Below, piece by piece: positions 48,001 to 56,237 of a stretch of 64,000 nt of DNA (positions are counted from its first letter, which is position 1; every line of letters begins with the position of its first letter). The position numbers and the translations under genes were made by a program. Under the pieces are notes generated by a model. The model saw nothing but the letters and a program-made list of their open reading frames with translations, was not told the origin of the DNA and searched no databases. The stretch comes from Paludibacter sp. Lineage in GTDB: Bacteria; Bacteroidota; Bacteroidia; Bacteroidales; Paludibacteraceae. Location: NCBI GenBank assembly GCA_028692715.1, contig JAQUWU010000014.1:24115-88114 (forward strand), read 5' to 3'.

Positions 48001-48575
48001 AAAATGTAAATATCCTTGTGTTGGATACCGAAATTTATTCGAATACAGGTGGACAAGCTTCCAAATCAACTCCGGTAGGGGCTGTAGCTAAATTTGCTGC
48101 TTCAGGTAAACGTGTTCGCAAAAAAGACTTGGGTATGATTGCTGCCACTTACGGTTATGTATATGTTGCTCAAATTGCCATGGGTGCCAATCAGGGACAA
48201 ACCCTGAAAGCTCTTCGCGAAGCGGAAGCTTATGATGGACCATCTATCGTAATTGCTTATTCTCCTTGTATCAGTCATGGATTGAAAGCAGGAATGGGAA
48301 TGGCGCAAAACGAACAAAAACGTGCTGTAGAATGTGGTTACTGGCATTTATATCGTTATAATCCAACACTTGCAGAAGAAGGCAAAAATCCTATGATAGT
48401 AGATTCGAAAGAACCGGAATGGGATAAATTCCAGGAATTCCTACAAGGTGAAGTACGTTACACTTCGTTAATGAAACAATTCCCTGCAGAAGCAAAAGAA
48501 TTATTTGTTGCGGCTCAGGAAAATGCTAAATGGCGTTACGATGGTTATAAACGGATGGCTGATCAACAGTTTTAA
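45042..48575 (+). CDS. nifJ: Pyruvate:ferredoxin (flavodoxin) oxidoreductase, one-chain type
   Basis: A protein of 1177 residues catalysing oxidative decarboxylation of pyruvate to acetyl-CoA with reduction of ferredoxin or flavodoxin; the central anaerobic pyruvate route. The start at 45042 (MAKSKKFLTCDGNQ) matches homologues; the frame is open 33 codons further upstream, but that part is repeat-like. Domain I has YPITPSS (about 30); the ferredoxin domain has CIQCNQCAYVCPH and CTGCGNCAEVCPG (about 690-770). The proximal cluster cysteines are in CAGCGETP and CSQCKD, and the TPP site is GDGWAYDIGFGG with NTGGQ. Length and domain order are standard. A clear terminator follows. Confidence 0.97.
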   Translation: MAKSKKFLTCDGNQAAAHIAYMFSEVASIYPITPSSTMAEYVDEWAAGGRKNIWGEKVQVQEMQSEGGAAAAMHGALQAGALSTTFTASQGLLLMVPNMYKVAGELLPGVYHVSARALASHALSIFGDHQDVMAVRQTGCAMFATGSVQEVMDLAAIAHLAAIKTRVPFVHFFDGFRTSHEIQKIEQIDQEDLIPLIDQEALTEFRQRALNPEHPVARGTAQNPDVYFQAREACNPFYDAIPAVVEEYLEKLATVTGRKYGLFDYYGAPDADRVVIAMGSSTEAIREGIDHLNANGEKVGLISVHLYRPFSAKHFLAVLPKTAKRICVLDRTKEPGATGEPLYLDVKDVLYGTENQPTVVGGRYGLSSKDFTPSQVLAIYENLAMNEPKNHFTVGIVDDITFTSLPLKEEISLGGEGIFEAKFYGLGADGTVGANKNSIKIIGDNTDKYCQAYFAYDSKKSGGFTCSHLRFGNTPIRSTYLVTTPDFVACHVQAYLNLYDVTKGLKKNGTFLLNTIWNAEEVQRNLPNKVKKYLAKNNISLYIINATYIAEEIGLGNRTNTILQSAFFKIANVVPFELAVEKMKYAINKSYGKKGEDVVKKNYAAVDRGGEYTKVDVLPEWADLSVNVEATTDIVPAFINDVVRPINAQAGDDLPVSAFKGREDGTWDQGTSKYEKRGIASFVPVWNSENCIQCNQCAYVCPHAVIRPFILDEAEQAKAPFTDMLKTNGKQFAGTTFRIQVDVLDCTGCGNCAEVCPGNRGNKALSMTHIDSQYPNQANWEFCSTEVKSKQHLVDTKANVKNSQLATPLFEFSGACAGCGETPYVKLVTQLFGDRQLVANATGCSSIYSNSAPSTPYTTNDEGRGPAWANSLFEDNAEYGLGMVFAYDNMRERLVRLMTEALAADCCSEELKALFTEWLEKRDDANETIVLERKITPLVKQGTCSQCKDIAGITQYLVKQSQWIIGGDGWAYDIGFGGLDHVIASGKNVNILVLDTEIYSNTGGQASKSTPVGAVAKFAASGKRVRKKDLGMIAATYGYVYVAQIAMGANQGQTLKALREAEAYDGPSIVIAYSPCISHGLKAGMGMAQNEQKRAVECGYWHLYRYNPTLAEEGKNPMIVDSKEPEWDKFQEFLQGEVRYTSLMKQFPAEAKELFVAAQENAKWRYDGYKRMADQQF

Positions 48576-48605
48576 TGTAAAATTAAGAATTAATAATTAA
48601 TAATT

Positions 48606-48640
48606 AAGACCGTTCCTGAATTGGAGCGGTCTTTTTTTTG
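48606..48640 (+). terminator. Terminator of the pyruvate oxidoreductase gene
   Basis: AAGACCG...CGGTCTT with an inner TCC/GGA pairing, followed by T8. Confidence 0.9.
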
Positions 48641-48664
48641 TATATATTAGTCTCGAAAAACAAT

Positions 48665-48697
48665 TTTGCTCTATTTAAAAATAAAACCTTATTTTTG
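48665..48697 (+). promoter_or_regulatory. Promoter of the SGNH hydrolase gene
   Basis: TTTG (48665-48668), 21 bases, then TATTTTTG (48690-48697), 26 bases before the ATG at 48723. Confidence 0.6.
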
Positions 48698-48722
48698 TAA
48701 TATCAAAAAAATAATTTTGAAT

Positions 48723-49586
48723 ATGAAAAAAATAATTTTGAGTTTATGTGGACTTTTTATAGTCTCACTATTTTGTGGATATGCGCAAGATAGTACCCCA
48801 ACCGATTTACCCAAAGTAAAAGTAACTGAAAGTGAGAAAACGCTCAACACACAATGGCAAGGCAAGCGCGTGGCTTTTCTTGGCGATTCGATGACAGATA
48901 AACGCCGTGTAGGGACTACTTGTGTATATTGGGAGTATCTGACGGAATTGATGGGAATCGAACCCTTTGTTTATGGAATCAATGGAAATCAATGGGATGG
49001 TATTTATAAACAAGCGGTTAAACTAAAAGAAGAAAAAGGCAGTGATGTAGATGCAATATTGATTTTTGCCGGGACAAATGATTATAACAGCTCATTGGCA
49101 TTAGGTGAATTTTTTGATGAATCGATGAAAAAAGCGTATCGCAACGGGTCAGACATGATGCTTAAATACAGAACTCCGATTATGAATGACACTACATTTT
49201 GCGGGCGTATTAATAAAGCAATGTCCTTTCTCAAAAACAATTTTCCACAGCAACAAATCATTCTTCTAACTCCAATCCACAGGGGCTATGCTAAGTTTAA
49301 CGAAAAGAATGTGCAACCGGATGAAAATTTCTCAAACAAAAAAGGATTGTTTATCGACTCTTACGTTGACGCCCTGAAACAAGCATCTACCAACTGGGCA
49401 GTTCCACTTATTGATCTCTATTCTATCAGTGGTCTTTATCCTTTAGCCGATGCTCAAATTCAATATTTCCATAATGCAAAAACAGACAAATTGCATCCCA
49501 ATGCAGCGGGTGATTATCGTCTGGCAAAAACAATACAATATCAGTTATTATCACTGCCATCTACTTTTACAACACCAGCAAATTAA
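48723..49586 (+). CDS. Secreted SGNH/GDSL-type hydrolase
   Basis: 287 residues from the ATG at 48723, which starts a signal peptide (KKIILSLCGLFIVSLFCGYAQ); the in-frame ATG at 48666 overlaps the promoter. The SGNH blocks are visible: FLGDSMTD (block I Ser, about residue 55), a Gly in GINGNQW (block II), AGTNDYN (block III Asn) and DKLHPN (block V Asp and His). The family comprises esterases, lipases and carbohydrate deacetylases. A secreted carbohydrate esterase is plausible, as the next gene encodes a symporter. No cognate polysaccharide genes are adjacent. Confidence 0.88.
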   Translation: MKKIILSLCGLFIVSLFCGYAQDSTPTDLPKVKVTESEKTLNTQWQGKRVAFLGDSMTDKRRVGTTCVYWEYLTELMGIEPFVYGINGNQWDGIYKQAVKLKEEKGSDVDAILIFAGTNDYNSSLALGEFFDESMKKAYRNGSDMMLKYRTPIMNDTTFCGRINKAMSFLKNNFPQQQIILLTPIHRGYAKFNEKNVQPDENFSNKKGLFIDSYVDALKQASTNWAVPLIDLYSISGLYPLADAQIQYFHNAKTDKLHPNAAGDYRLAKTIQYQLLSLPSTFTTPAN

Positions 49587-49792
49587 AAAAAAGGTGACCT
49601 TGTCACAACGCACTATACTTTCTTTTAACCAGTTGTCCTAAATACAATTTATTGACAACGAATCAAATGCTGAAAGATAAACTTCAGTAATACCAACTGC
49701 AACTTAAAACAAACCTAAGGTAGTATTACTATACTACTATGGTATGACATTGCTTCAAACAAATTATATCAATGAAAAATTGAACCCTATTG

Positions 49793-49820
49793 TTTGTGCA
49801 AACGGTATAACATATTTTTG
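49793..49820 (+). promoter_or_regulatory. Possible promoter of the SSS symporter gene
   Basis: TTTG (49793-49796), 16 bases, then TATTTTTG (49813-49820). It would give a leader of about 100 bases. Nothing else is evident in the 343-base gap 49587-49929. Confidence 0.45.
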
Positions 49821-49929
49821 TTGTGATGTTTAGTAAAAAAACAATGGATAAAAGGATCACTACTAAACTTCAATTTAGAGATAAATTGTAGACATCAAAA
49901 ACAATTATTACACATAAAATACATCATTC

Positions 49930-51351
49930 ATGCATATAATTGACATTCTCATTTTTATAATATACATGATATCAATGCTCGGGGTTGGTATCTACTTTCT
50001 AAAACGTAACAAATCACAAGAGGACTATTATGTTGGAGGTAGAAAAATGACTTCGGTTCATATCGGATTATCGGTTGTGGCAACGGATGTAGGAGGTGGA
50101 TTTTCAATTGGATTAGGCGGATTGGGCTTTTTAATTGGCCTCTCGGGCAGTTGGATGCTTTTTACTGGACTTATTGGTGCTTGGGTAAGTGCTATCTTTC
50201 TCATTCCAAGAATATACCCTCTGGCAAAAAAGCATAACTTTTTAAGTTTTCCACAAATTCTAAATCATTATTACGACAATAAAGTAGCTCTTATCGCAGG
50301 CATTATTTCGTTGATTGGTTATATTGGTTTTACCAGCTCTCAGGTATTAGCCGGTGCTAAATTAGCAGCTGCCACATTTCCTTCCATTACCATTTTAGAT
50401 GCAGTTTTATTAATGGGAGTCATTGTAATTGGTTACACGGTGCTTGGCGGACTTAAAGCGGTTATTTATACCGATACCATTCAATGGATTATCCTTATGG
50501 TAGGGTTAATATTTATCGGAATCCCCTTAGGTTTCATCAAAGTTGGAGGTTGGGATGCTGTACAAACTTATTTACCCGACAACTTTCTAAGTCTTACCAA
50601 TATCAGTTTTGTTCAATTTATAAACTGGCTCATTACCATCGTCCCCATTTGGTTTGTAGGCATGACCTTGTATCAACGAATTTATGCTTCGAAAGATGAA
50701 AAGACCGCAAAAAAAGCCTGGTTTCTGGCCGGACTGTTTGAATGGCCGATAATGGCTTTTATGGGAATTACCTTAGGATTGTTGGGCAGAGTAGCTTTTG
50801 AACAAGGAATGTTTACTGAGTTTGGTTATGCTCCGGGCAGTCCCATAGATGAAGAAATAGGGTTGCCGCTACTACTTACACATATTTTCCCGGTCGGATT
50901 AATGGGCTTGCTAATGTCATCCTATTTTTCGGCAATAATGTCAACGGCCGATAGTTGTTTAATGGCAGCATCGGGTAATTTTACGACTGATATTTTAAAA
51001 CTCTCCGCTAAAAACTCTCGAGCTATCAGATATTCACAATTAGCAACACTGGTTATCGGAGTACTGGCCATTCTTCTGGCTACAAAAATGCAAAATGTAC
51101 TTGAATTAATGTTATATTCTTATGCTTTTATGGTTTCCGGATTATTTGTACCGGTTTTAGGGACTATGTTTTTGAAAAAACCGTCCTCAAAAGCGGCATT
51201 GTATTCAATGCTTTTTGGGGGAGGAACTACTTTGCTCCTTATATTATCCGAAATAAAATTACCATTAGGTTTAGATGCAAATATCTTTGGCATAACACTT
51301 TCGGCACTTATTTTTATTTTTATTCAAGTATTTCAAAAAAAGAAATCGTAG
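49930..51351 (+). CDS. Sodium:solute symporter (SSS family)
   Basis: An inner-membrane transporter of 473 residues with about 13 hydrophobic segments. The first is IIDILIFIIYMISMLGVGIY, followed by the family signatures QEDYYVGGRKM (about 31-41) and SVVATDVGGGFSIGLGGLGF. A further family element is FSAIMSTADSCLMAASGNF (about 337-355), the region that includes Na+ ligands in this family. The substrate is unknown; members carry sugars, amino acids, iodide, proline or organic acids. The gene before it encodes a secreted SGNH hydrolase, so an acetylated or esterified nutrient is possible. Confidence 0.9.
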   Translation: MHIIDILIFIIYMISMLGVGIYFLKRNKSQEDYYVGGRKMTSVHIGLSVVATDVGGGFSIGLGGLGFLIGLSGSWMLFTGLIGAWVSAIFLIPRIYPLAKKHNFLSFPQILNHYYDNKVALIAGIISLIGYIGFTSSQVLAGAKLAAATFPSITILDAVLLMGVIVIGYTVLGGLKAVIYTDTIQWIILMVGLIFIGIPLGFIKVGGWDAVQTYLPDNFLSLTNISFVQFINWLITIVPIWFVGMTLYQRIYASKDEKTAKKAWFLAGLFEWPIMAFMGITLGLLGRVAFEQGMFTEFGYAPGSPIDEEIGLPLLLTHIFPVGLMGLLMSSYFSAIMSTADSCLMAASGNFTTDILKLSAKNSRAIRYSQLATLVIGVLAILLATKMQNVLELMLYSYAFMVSGLFVPVLGTMFLKKPSSKAALYSMLFGGGTTLLLILSEIKLPLGLDANIFGITLSALIFIFIQVFQKKKS

Positions 51352-51440
51352 CATTTTAAAAATTGACAATTCCTCATTAACCATTAATATTAAAGTATAG
51401 AAAGACGGCTCCACTCCGGGCAGTTTTTTTATGCTACTCA

Positions 51441-51474
51441 GCCCCCCAACCCCCTAAAGGGGGAGTCCTGGGGC
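51441..51474. repeat. Cruciform-like CCCCCTAAAGGGGG repeat
   Basis: CCCCCTAAAGGGGG (51450-51463) is a tight inverted repeat inside a wider GCCCC/GGGGC pair. It belongs to the CCCCTAAAGGGG family. The surrounding 413-base gap 51352-51764 also has a T7 run after a weak hairpin near 51405-51428 and the promoter of the next gene. Confidence 0.55.
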
Positions 51475-51663
51475 ATTAATCAAAGTTAACTCTTAAATAA
51501 ATTATTGTTGTTGTTTGCTTTATGGAAAATTTCCTACATGTTTATGATAAAATTGCTATTCAAAAACAACTGTATCAGTGCTAGTAGTTACGCAGTTTTT
51601 TTTATGCCTCCGCCCTTCATAATTAAGTACTTTTATAATGGTTTACAAATAATTAGTTTATTT

Positions 51664-51695
51664 TTTGGTGTTGTTAAATAGAGTTTGTAAATTTG
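51664..51695 (+). promoter_or_regulatory. Promoter of the nuclease gene
   Basis: TTTG (51664-51667), 20 bases, then TAAATTTG (51688-51695), a strong match to the Bacteroidota consensus, about 70 bases before the ATG. Confidence 0.7.
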
Positions 51696-51764
51696 CGGGA
51701 TGTGAAATTCATTTTCATATAACTAAAATTCAAAACTTTAGGATTTACATTAAAATCTAATAAT

Positions 51765-53615
51765 ATGAAACTCGAAAAAATACTTGACAATTTAAATTCA
51801 TTTGAAAAGAATTCATTTTTAAAAATTATTGATGGGATCATTGCTAAATCTCCAAAAAATAGAAAAGAAGTTGATAAAATACTTAGTGAATCAAGTCGTG
51901 ATCTAAAAAATATAGATAACATCAATATTTCAAAAGTATTTAATTTTATTGAAATTGAATTTACAGAGTATTTAAAATCAGAATTTGCAAATACAATGTC
52001 ACAATTTGATATCCTTACAGATATCATTTCTAGAGATGGTAATTGTATTATGAAACAAGAATGGTTTGCAAGATTATATGAAAATGAATTAACGAACTTT
52101 GACAAAAAACTTAAAGCATTTGAAAAATCAATTATTGATGAGAAGTCAGAAATAGAGAAATCAAGAAGAAGAGATTATTTAATCTATAAGGCATGTTTGT
52201 ATACTGCATATAATAATGACAGAGATAATAATCTGGAAAATAAAATCACCTCAGATGAACAATCAATACTTTTTACCCTTTCACAACAGTTATGCTTGTC
52301 ACAAGAAGAAATGAAGCTTATCAACTATTTGATAATCCCTGTAAAAAAATTACAAATCGATACTGTAATTAATGAATTAAAATGTTTGGGAGTCCTATTT
52401 TATTCTAAAAAAACAAATACAATTTACATTGCCGATGAAGTTGTAAAAGTACTACGTAAAATAAGAGGGAAAGAAATAGCTAACAAGTATTTCAGACGTG
52501 TTTTAAAACTCCTTCGGGAACCTCAGTTAAATTTAATCTGCAAACGACATAATATTGACTGGCGACTTCCAATTGACAAAAAAATAAAAGAAATAATAAC
52601 TGAAGGTATATCATTTTCGGGAGTTCTTATTGATGATATGCATAAAGAAGGCACCAAAATAACCGAGAAGAAAAAAGCAATATATGATTTATGCGACCTT
52701 GGATTAAAAATTAATCCACCTCTCAAAGGGCAAACCATTGAGGAAAAAATCAATAATTTGATCAAATACTTTGATGATATAGAACGTGATGAAAAAATTG
52801 GTATTTCTGTTGATGGATATGAAAAATTATTGACTGAAACTGGAGAAGTATTAACGGAATTAAACAAGCAGATAAAAATCGAATTCGAATTACAGGAAGA
52901 AAATGTATTAAGTACTAGTATCTTACTTGACTACAACATCAAGCCACGGGATATTCTGGAAATAATATCAAGCACTGATCTTGAAAATTTCTGCAAAATA
53001 AAAAATATAAAAACCAGAGGTGATATCATTTCAAATATACTTGATGTCTACAAGGATGCTGAAAATTTATATCTTGAAAATTACGAACATATAGGAAATC
53101 GAGATTTCAATGAATTAAAAGAAAACGGAATTGTAATTAAAGAAAGTGAACTGGGAATAAAGTTTGAAGATCTTACAAAAACTATTTTTACTAAATTAGG
53201 ATTCAATGTTGATGAGAAATTACGTAAAAAATTAAATACTGCTAATGATAAAATTGACATACTTATCAATCTTGGTAATAACGAATTGATTTTAGTAGAA
53301 TGTAAAACAGTCAAGGAAAGCGGTTTTAATAAATTTAGTTCAGTTTCACGACAAATGAAATCATATTTTAAATTGATTGAGCATAATAATTTCAAAGTAT
53401 CAAAATCACTGCTTATAGCTCCTGAATTTTCGGATGATTTTATTAATGAATGTGGGTTAGATTATGAAATAAATTTATCCTTGATTAAAGCCTCAACTCT
53501 AATCAATATTCTTTCCGGTTTTAAAAATTCAAAACACAAGCAATTCCCTCTTAATTTATTAATGAAAGATGTTTTGATTCAAGAAGAACGAATCTTAAAA
53601 GCTATTTGTAAATAA
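51765..53615 (+). CDS. Large protein with C-terminal PD-(D/E)XK (restriction-endonuclease-like) domain
   Basis: A Lys/Glu-rich protein of 616 residues. The C-terminal domain, about 465-600, has the restriction-endonuclease fold signature: Glu in GIKFEDLTKTIF, Asp in NDKIDILI and E-x-K in LVECKTVKE. A Gln-containing helix follows (SRQMKSYFKLI), as in Mrr-type and McrBC-associated nucleases. About 390-430 (RDILEIISSTDLENFCKIKN and on) resembles a SAP-like DNA-binding helix pair. The N-terminal 380 residues are helical and unrecognised. It has its own promoter and stands alone among palindromic repeats in an accessory stretch. A single-gene defence or DNA-repair nuclease is inference. No methylase or partner helicase is adjacent. 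Confidence 0.7.
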   Translation: MKLEKILDNLNSFEKNSFLKIIDGIIAKSPKNRKEVDKILSESSRDLKNIDNINISKVFNFIEIEFTEYLKSEFANTMSQFDILTDIISRDGNCIMKQEWFARLYENELTNFDKKLKAFEKSIIDEKSEIEKSRRRDYLIYKACLYTAYNNDRDNNLENKITSDEQSILFTLSQQLCLSQEEMKLINYLIIPVKKLQIDTVINELKCLGVLFYSKKTNTIYIADEVVKVLRKIRGKEIANKYFRRVLKLLREPQLNLICKRHNIDWRLPIDKKIKEIITEGISFSGVLIDDMHKEGTKITEKKKAIYDLCDLGLKINPPLKGQTIEEKINNLIKYFDDIERDEKIGISVDGYEKLLTETGEVLTELNKQIKIEFELQEENVLSTSILLDYNIKPRDILEIISSTDLENFCKIKNIKTRGDIISNILDVYKDAENLYLENYEHIGNRDFNELKENGIVIKESELGIKFEDLTKTIFTKLGFNVDEKLRKKLNTANDKIDILINLGNNELILVECKTVKESGFNKFSSVSRQMKSYFKLIEHNNFKVSKSLLIAPEFSDDFINECGLDYEINLSLIKASTLINILSGFKNSKHKQFPLNLLMKDVLIQEERILKAICK

Positions 53616-53639
53616 TCGATTCAAAATTCAATGAATATC

Positions 53640-53800
53640 AACCTCCCCCCTCGTTTGCAACGAAGTGTAAATGGCTGAGCGTTTGTAACCCCCTGTTAGC
53701 GAGGATTGTAAGCCGTACCTTTAGAAAAGAGAAGATAGCCTTATTTTTGAGAGTTGAAGATGGCACAGATTGTATACTTGCGTCAGCAGGAGCTGTAATT
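53640..53800. repeat. Palindromic repeat block plus a ~90-bp motif shared with 57358-57447
   Basis: The block begins with CCCTCGTTTGCAACGAAG, a decayed form of the CCCTCGT/ACGAGGG hairpins at 54519 and 55794. It continues with GTTAGCGAGGATTGTAAGCC (53695 on) and the stretch TAGAAAAGAGAAGATAGCCT, which recurs near-identically at 57378-57402. The copies are in the same orientation. They bracket the gene cluster 53.9-57.1 kb. The look is that of REP-type elements, but no REP-associated transposase gene is in the window. Confidence 0.6.
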
Positions 53801-53893
53801 CAGTAAAAAATTGATGAAGAAGTTAGAAAGTTTTATGAGATTTATTATACACAAGTGTCTTAGATTTTAATTAACGCTTAAATTAATAGTATT

Positions 53894-54505
53894 ATGATAC
53901 ATATTTCATTAACTGATTTTATCGATTATGTTTCAAAAGTTGGGTCATCTAAATTTACCTTAGTAAATAAAATTTATTTAAGAGATGAATATCAGCCAGC
54001 TTTTGATTTCTGGAAAATATTAAGAGAAGGTATTATTGAAATTCATAAAAAAAATGAAGATAAAGATAATTTAGATAGTATTTTAATTGGTTTAACTGAT
54101 AAAAAGAAGATTACTCGCTATCCTGATTTAGTAAATAAATATAAAACGTTTCTAGGTAAAAAAGTAATTAGTTGGTTTGATCCTCCTACACACGATTGGC
54201 AAAAAGATGATTTAACAATAAAGTTAAATCCAGAATTAGGACTTGAAATTAATGGAGTCCAATATGTAATTAAACTATATTTTAAATCTGAAAGCCTATC
54301 TCAAATGAAAGCAGATATTATCCTACTTCTCATGAATACAAAATTAAAGAAAGGAGTATATAAGAATGTAAATTTTGCTGTATTAGATGTCGGGAATAAA
54401 AAACTATTTGAGAAAACTAAATTAAATGAAACACATATTGCTCTTTTAGAAGGTGAAGCATTAAGTTTTATAAATATTTGGAATTCCTTAGATAATGAAG
54501 AATAA
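53894..54505 (+). CDS. Hypothetical protein, family not recognised
   Basis: A protein of 203 residues without signal peptide or membrane helix. It begins MIHISLTDFIDYVSKVG and has a middle segment rich in Trp, Asp and Lys (ISWFDPPTHDWQKDDL) and a predicted alpha/beta C-terminal half (VNFAVLDVGNKKLFEK). No catalytic motif is evident. The even codon use and conserved-looking hydrophobic pattern argue that it is a real gene. It precedes the ATP-grasp gene by about 70 bases, separated by a CCCTCGT hairpin. Confidence 0.6.
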   Translation: MIHISLTDFIDYVSKVGSSKFTLVNKIYLRDEYQPAFDFWKILREGIIEIHKKNEDKDNLDSILIGLTDKKKITRYPDLVNKYKTFLGKKVISWFDPPTHDWQKDDLTIKLNPELGLEINGVQYVIKLYFKSESLSQMKADIILLLMNTKLKKGVYKNVNFAVLDVGNKKLFEKTKLNETHIALLEGEALSFINIWNSLDNEE

Positions 54506-54518
54506 TTAAATTCTCTCC

Positions 54519-54537
54519 CCCTCGTTACAAACGAGGG
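54519..54537 (+). terminator. CCCTCGT/ACGAGGG hairpin between genes
   Basis: A perfect 7-bp GC-rich stem with loop TACAA, 13 bases after the stop codon of the preceding gene. No T-run follows. The same palindrome occurs at 55794-55823 and, decayed, at 53645, so it is a repeat as well as a possible terminator. Confidence 0.5.
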
Positions 54538-54578
54538 ACAGAAGAAATTAAACACACACAATAAAACCGTAAAAAGAA

Positions 54579-55748
54579 ATGTTGATTATTGACAAACCCT
54601 ATATTTCCAATTTCTTAATAGAAACAATTAAGAAAAATAAGTTTTCGGTACTTGAAAATGAATTCTCAAGTATTTATAGAAAGGAAATCGGTCCTTACTT
54701 ATTAAATAATGAAGAATTTATTTCAAAATTTCGAGCATCTAAAAATCCTAAACTTTATACCAGCTCTGAAAATTCAATCGGTTGGATTTCGAATAATCTT
54801 GAATACGCTAATTTGCCTGAAAAAATCAACTTATTCAAAAATAAAACGAAGTTTAGAGAGCTTACTGCTTTGATGTATCCCGATTTTTATTTTCAGGAGA
54901 CTAAAATTGCGAACATTGACAAAATTAATTTTGATGAGTTACCACTCCCATTTATTATTAAACCATCAACCGGTTTTTTTAGTATGGGAGTATATAAAGT
55001 AAATAATAAGACTGAATGGGAACAAACGAAAAAGAATATTTTAGTTGAAATAAAAAAGACAGAGTCTCTTTATCCAACAGAAGTATTAGATACAAATAAT
55101 TTTATAATTGAAGAATGCATTGAAGGTGAAGAGTTTGCTTTTGATGCATACTTTGATGAGCTTGGTAAGCCCGTCCTTTTAAACGCCTTCAAACACTATT
55201 TTGCATCCAGCAATGATGTGAGTGATAGAGTGTATTATACTTCAAAAGAAATAATTGAGGCATATTATCTCATTTTCACCGATTTTATGATCAAAATAGC
55301 TGAATTAGCAAAAGTGAAGAATTTCCCGGTTCATGTTGAAGTCAGGATAAATAAAGAAGGGCAGCTAATTCCGATTGAGATTAATCCCTTAAGATTTGGT
55401 GGTTGGTGTACAACTGCTGATTTGACTTTTCATGCCTTTGGGTTTAATCCATACGAATATTTTTTTAAGTCTCAAAAGCCTGACTGGAAAACGATACTGG
55501 CTCAAACAAATGATAGTTTATACAGTATTATTGTTTTGGATAATTCAACAGGACAGGACGCTAAAACAATTAAATCATTTGACTATGACCGTCTTTCTTT
55601 AGGATTTTCTACTATACTCGAAATCAGAAAAGTCAATTATAAAGAGTATCCTGTTTTTGGATTTCTTTTTGTAGAAACTAGATTTAATGCATTTTCAGAA
55701 CTTGAAAAAATTTCAAGATCAAAATTGACCGAATATATAAATGTTTAA
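54579..55748 (+). CDS. ATP-grasp domain protein
   Basis: A protein of 389 residues. The ATP-grasp core is at about 100-330: FIIKPSTGFFSMGVYKVNN (nucleotide-binding loop), FIIEECIEGEEFAFDAYFD (Glu-rich hinge strand) and HVEVRINKEGQLIPIEINPLRFGG, in which E and N bind metal. The closest general type is the carboxylate-amine ligase group seen in carbamoyl-phosphate synthase-like and peptide ligases. The substrate is unknown. It lies in an accessory stretch without obvious pathway partners; the hypothetical gene before it may be cotranscribed. Confidence 0.82.
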   Translation: MLIIDKPYISNFLIETIKKNKFSVLENEFSSIYRKEIGPYLLNNEEFISKFRASKNPKLYTSSENSIGWISNNLEYANLPEKINLFKNKTKFRELTALMYPDFYFQETKIANIDKINFDELPLPFIIKPSTGFFSMGVYKVNNKTEWEQTKKNILVEIKKTESLYPTEVLDTNNFIIEECIEGEEFAFDAYFDELGKPVLLNAFKHYFASSNDVSDRVYYTSKEIIEAYYLIFTDFMIKIAELAKVKNFPVHVEVRINKEGQLIPIEINPLRFGGWCTTADLTFHAFGFNPYEYFFKSQKPDWKTILAQTNDSLYSIIVLDNSTGQDAKTIKSFDYDRLSLGFSTILEIRKVNYKEYPVFGFLFVETRFNAFSELEKISRSKLTEYINV

Positions 55749-55793
55749 TTGCTATATGGTAATTCTTCATATATCCGATTTATTAAGACCAAC

Positions 55794-55823
55794 CTCTCCC
55801 TCGTTTGCAGACGAGGGGGAGAG
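55794..55823 (+). terminator. CTCTCCCTCGT/ACGAGGGGGAGAG hairpin after the ATP-grasp gene
   Basis: A long GC-rich inverted repeat with a two-base bulge and loop TTGCAG, 45 bases after the stop codon. It is the longest of three related palindromes in this region. The following 150 bases to the lipoprotein gene show nothing else. Confidence 0.5.
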
Positions 55824-55971
55824 TGACAAATCACGAAACGATTAAACAATGTGGTATCAAGAATTACATAATAATAACATAATCAAATGGAGACACCTGA
55901 AAATCTAATCAAAGAGTAGGGAGCGGATGCCAAAAAGCTTAAGAGTAGGCAAAAAAAAATCAATTATTTTC

Positions 55972-56181
55972 ATGAAAAAAGTTTTTTATTTCGTCGCGGT
56001 TGTTGCGTTAATTTCTTTATCTAGTTGTTCTACTGAGTGTACATGTACTATGAGCGCTACAGGTGAAGGATCGGAGTATATCCCAACTACTACAACTACA
56101 TTTACTGCAAAATCAAAATGTAGTGAAGGAAATACAACCACAACTTCTGGAGATCTTACAATTACAACGGTTTGTAAGTAA
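55972..56181 (+). CDS. Small cysteine-containing lipoprotein
   Basis: 69 residues from the ATG at 55972 (MKKVFYFVAVVALISLSSC), with a lipobox Cys at 19. The in-frame ATG at 55927 would put the signal peptide inside the chain and is rejected. The mature part is only about 50 residues, very rich in Thr (TTTTTFTAKSK, NTTTTSGDLTITTV), with four more cysteines: a CTC pair near the start, one in the middle and one at the penultimate position. These could form disulfides. It is followed immediately by a perfect 17-bp hairpin and then a MauE-thioredoxin fusion gene, which may act on its thiols. Confidence 0.65.
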   Translation: MKKVFYFVAVVALISLSSCSTECTCTMSATGEGSEYIPTTTTTFTAKSKCSEGNTTTTSGDLTITTVCK

Positions 56182-56186
56182 AAAAG

Positions 56187-56224
56187 GAAACAATAGAAAC
56201 TATGAAAATAGTTTCTATTGTTTC
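56187..56224 (+). promoter_or_regulatory. Perfect 17-bp hairpin with GAAA loop between lipoprotein and MauE-thioredoxin genes
   Basis: GAAACAATAGAAACTAT (56187-56203) and ATAGTTTCTATTGTTTC (56208-56224) pair without mismatch around GAAA. It starts 5 bases after the lipoprotein stop codon and ends 13 bases before the chosen ATG of the next gene. No T-run follows, so it may be a partial terminator or an mRNA-stabilising hairpin that sets unequal expression of the two genes. Confidence 0.75.
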
Positions 56225-56237
56225 AAATATTATTAAA

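Noticed and set aside
54579-56181. ATP-grasp RiPP cluster with the small Cys/Thr-rich protein as precursor
   Set aside because: The small protein has a standard lipoprotein signal peptide and no leader-core layout, there is no transporter or protease, and a palindromic repeat separates the two genes.
56202-56237. Upstream ATG for the MauE-thioredoxin gene
   Set aside because: This ATG sits in the loop side of a perfect 17-bp hairpin and would add a non-membrane-like prefix; the ATG at 56238 gives the usual N-terminus.
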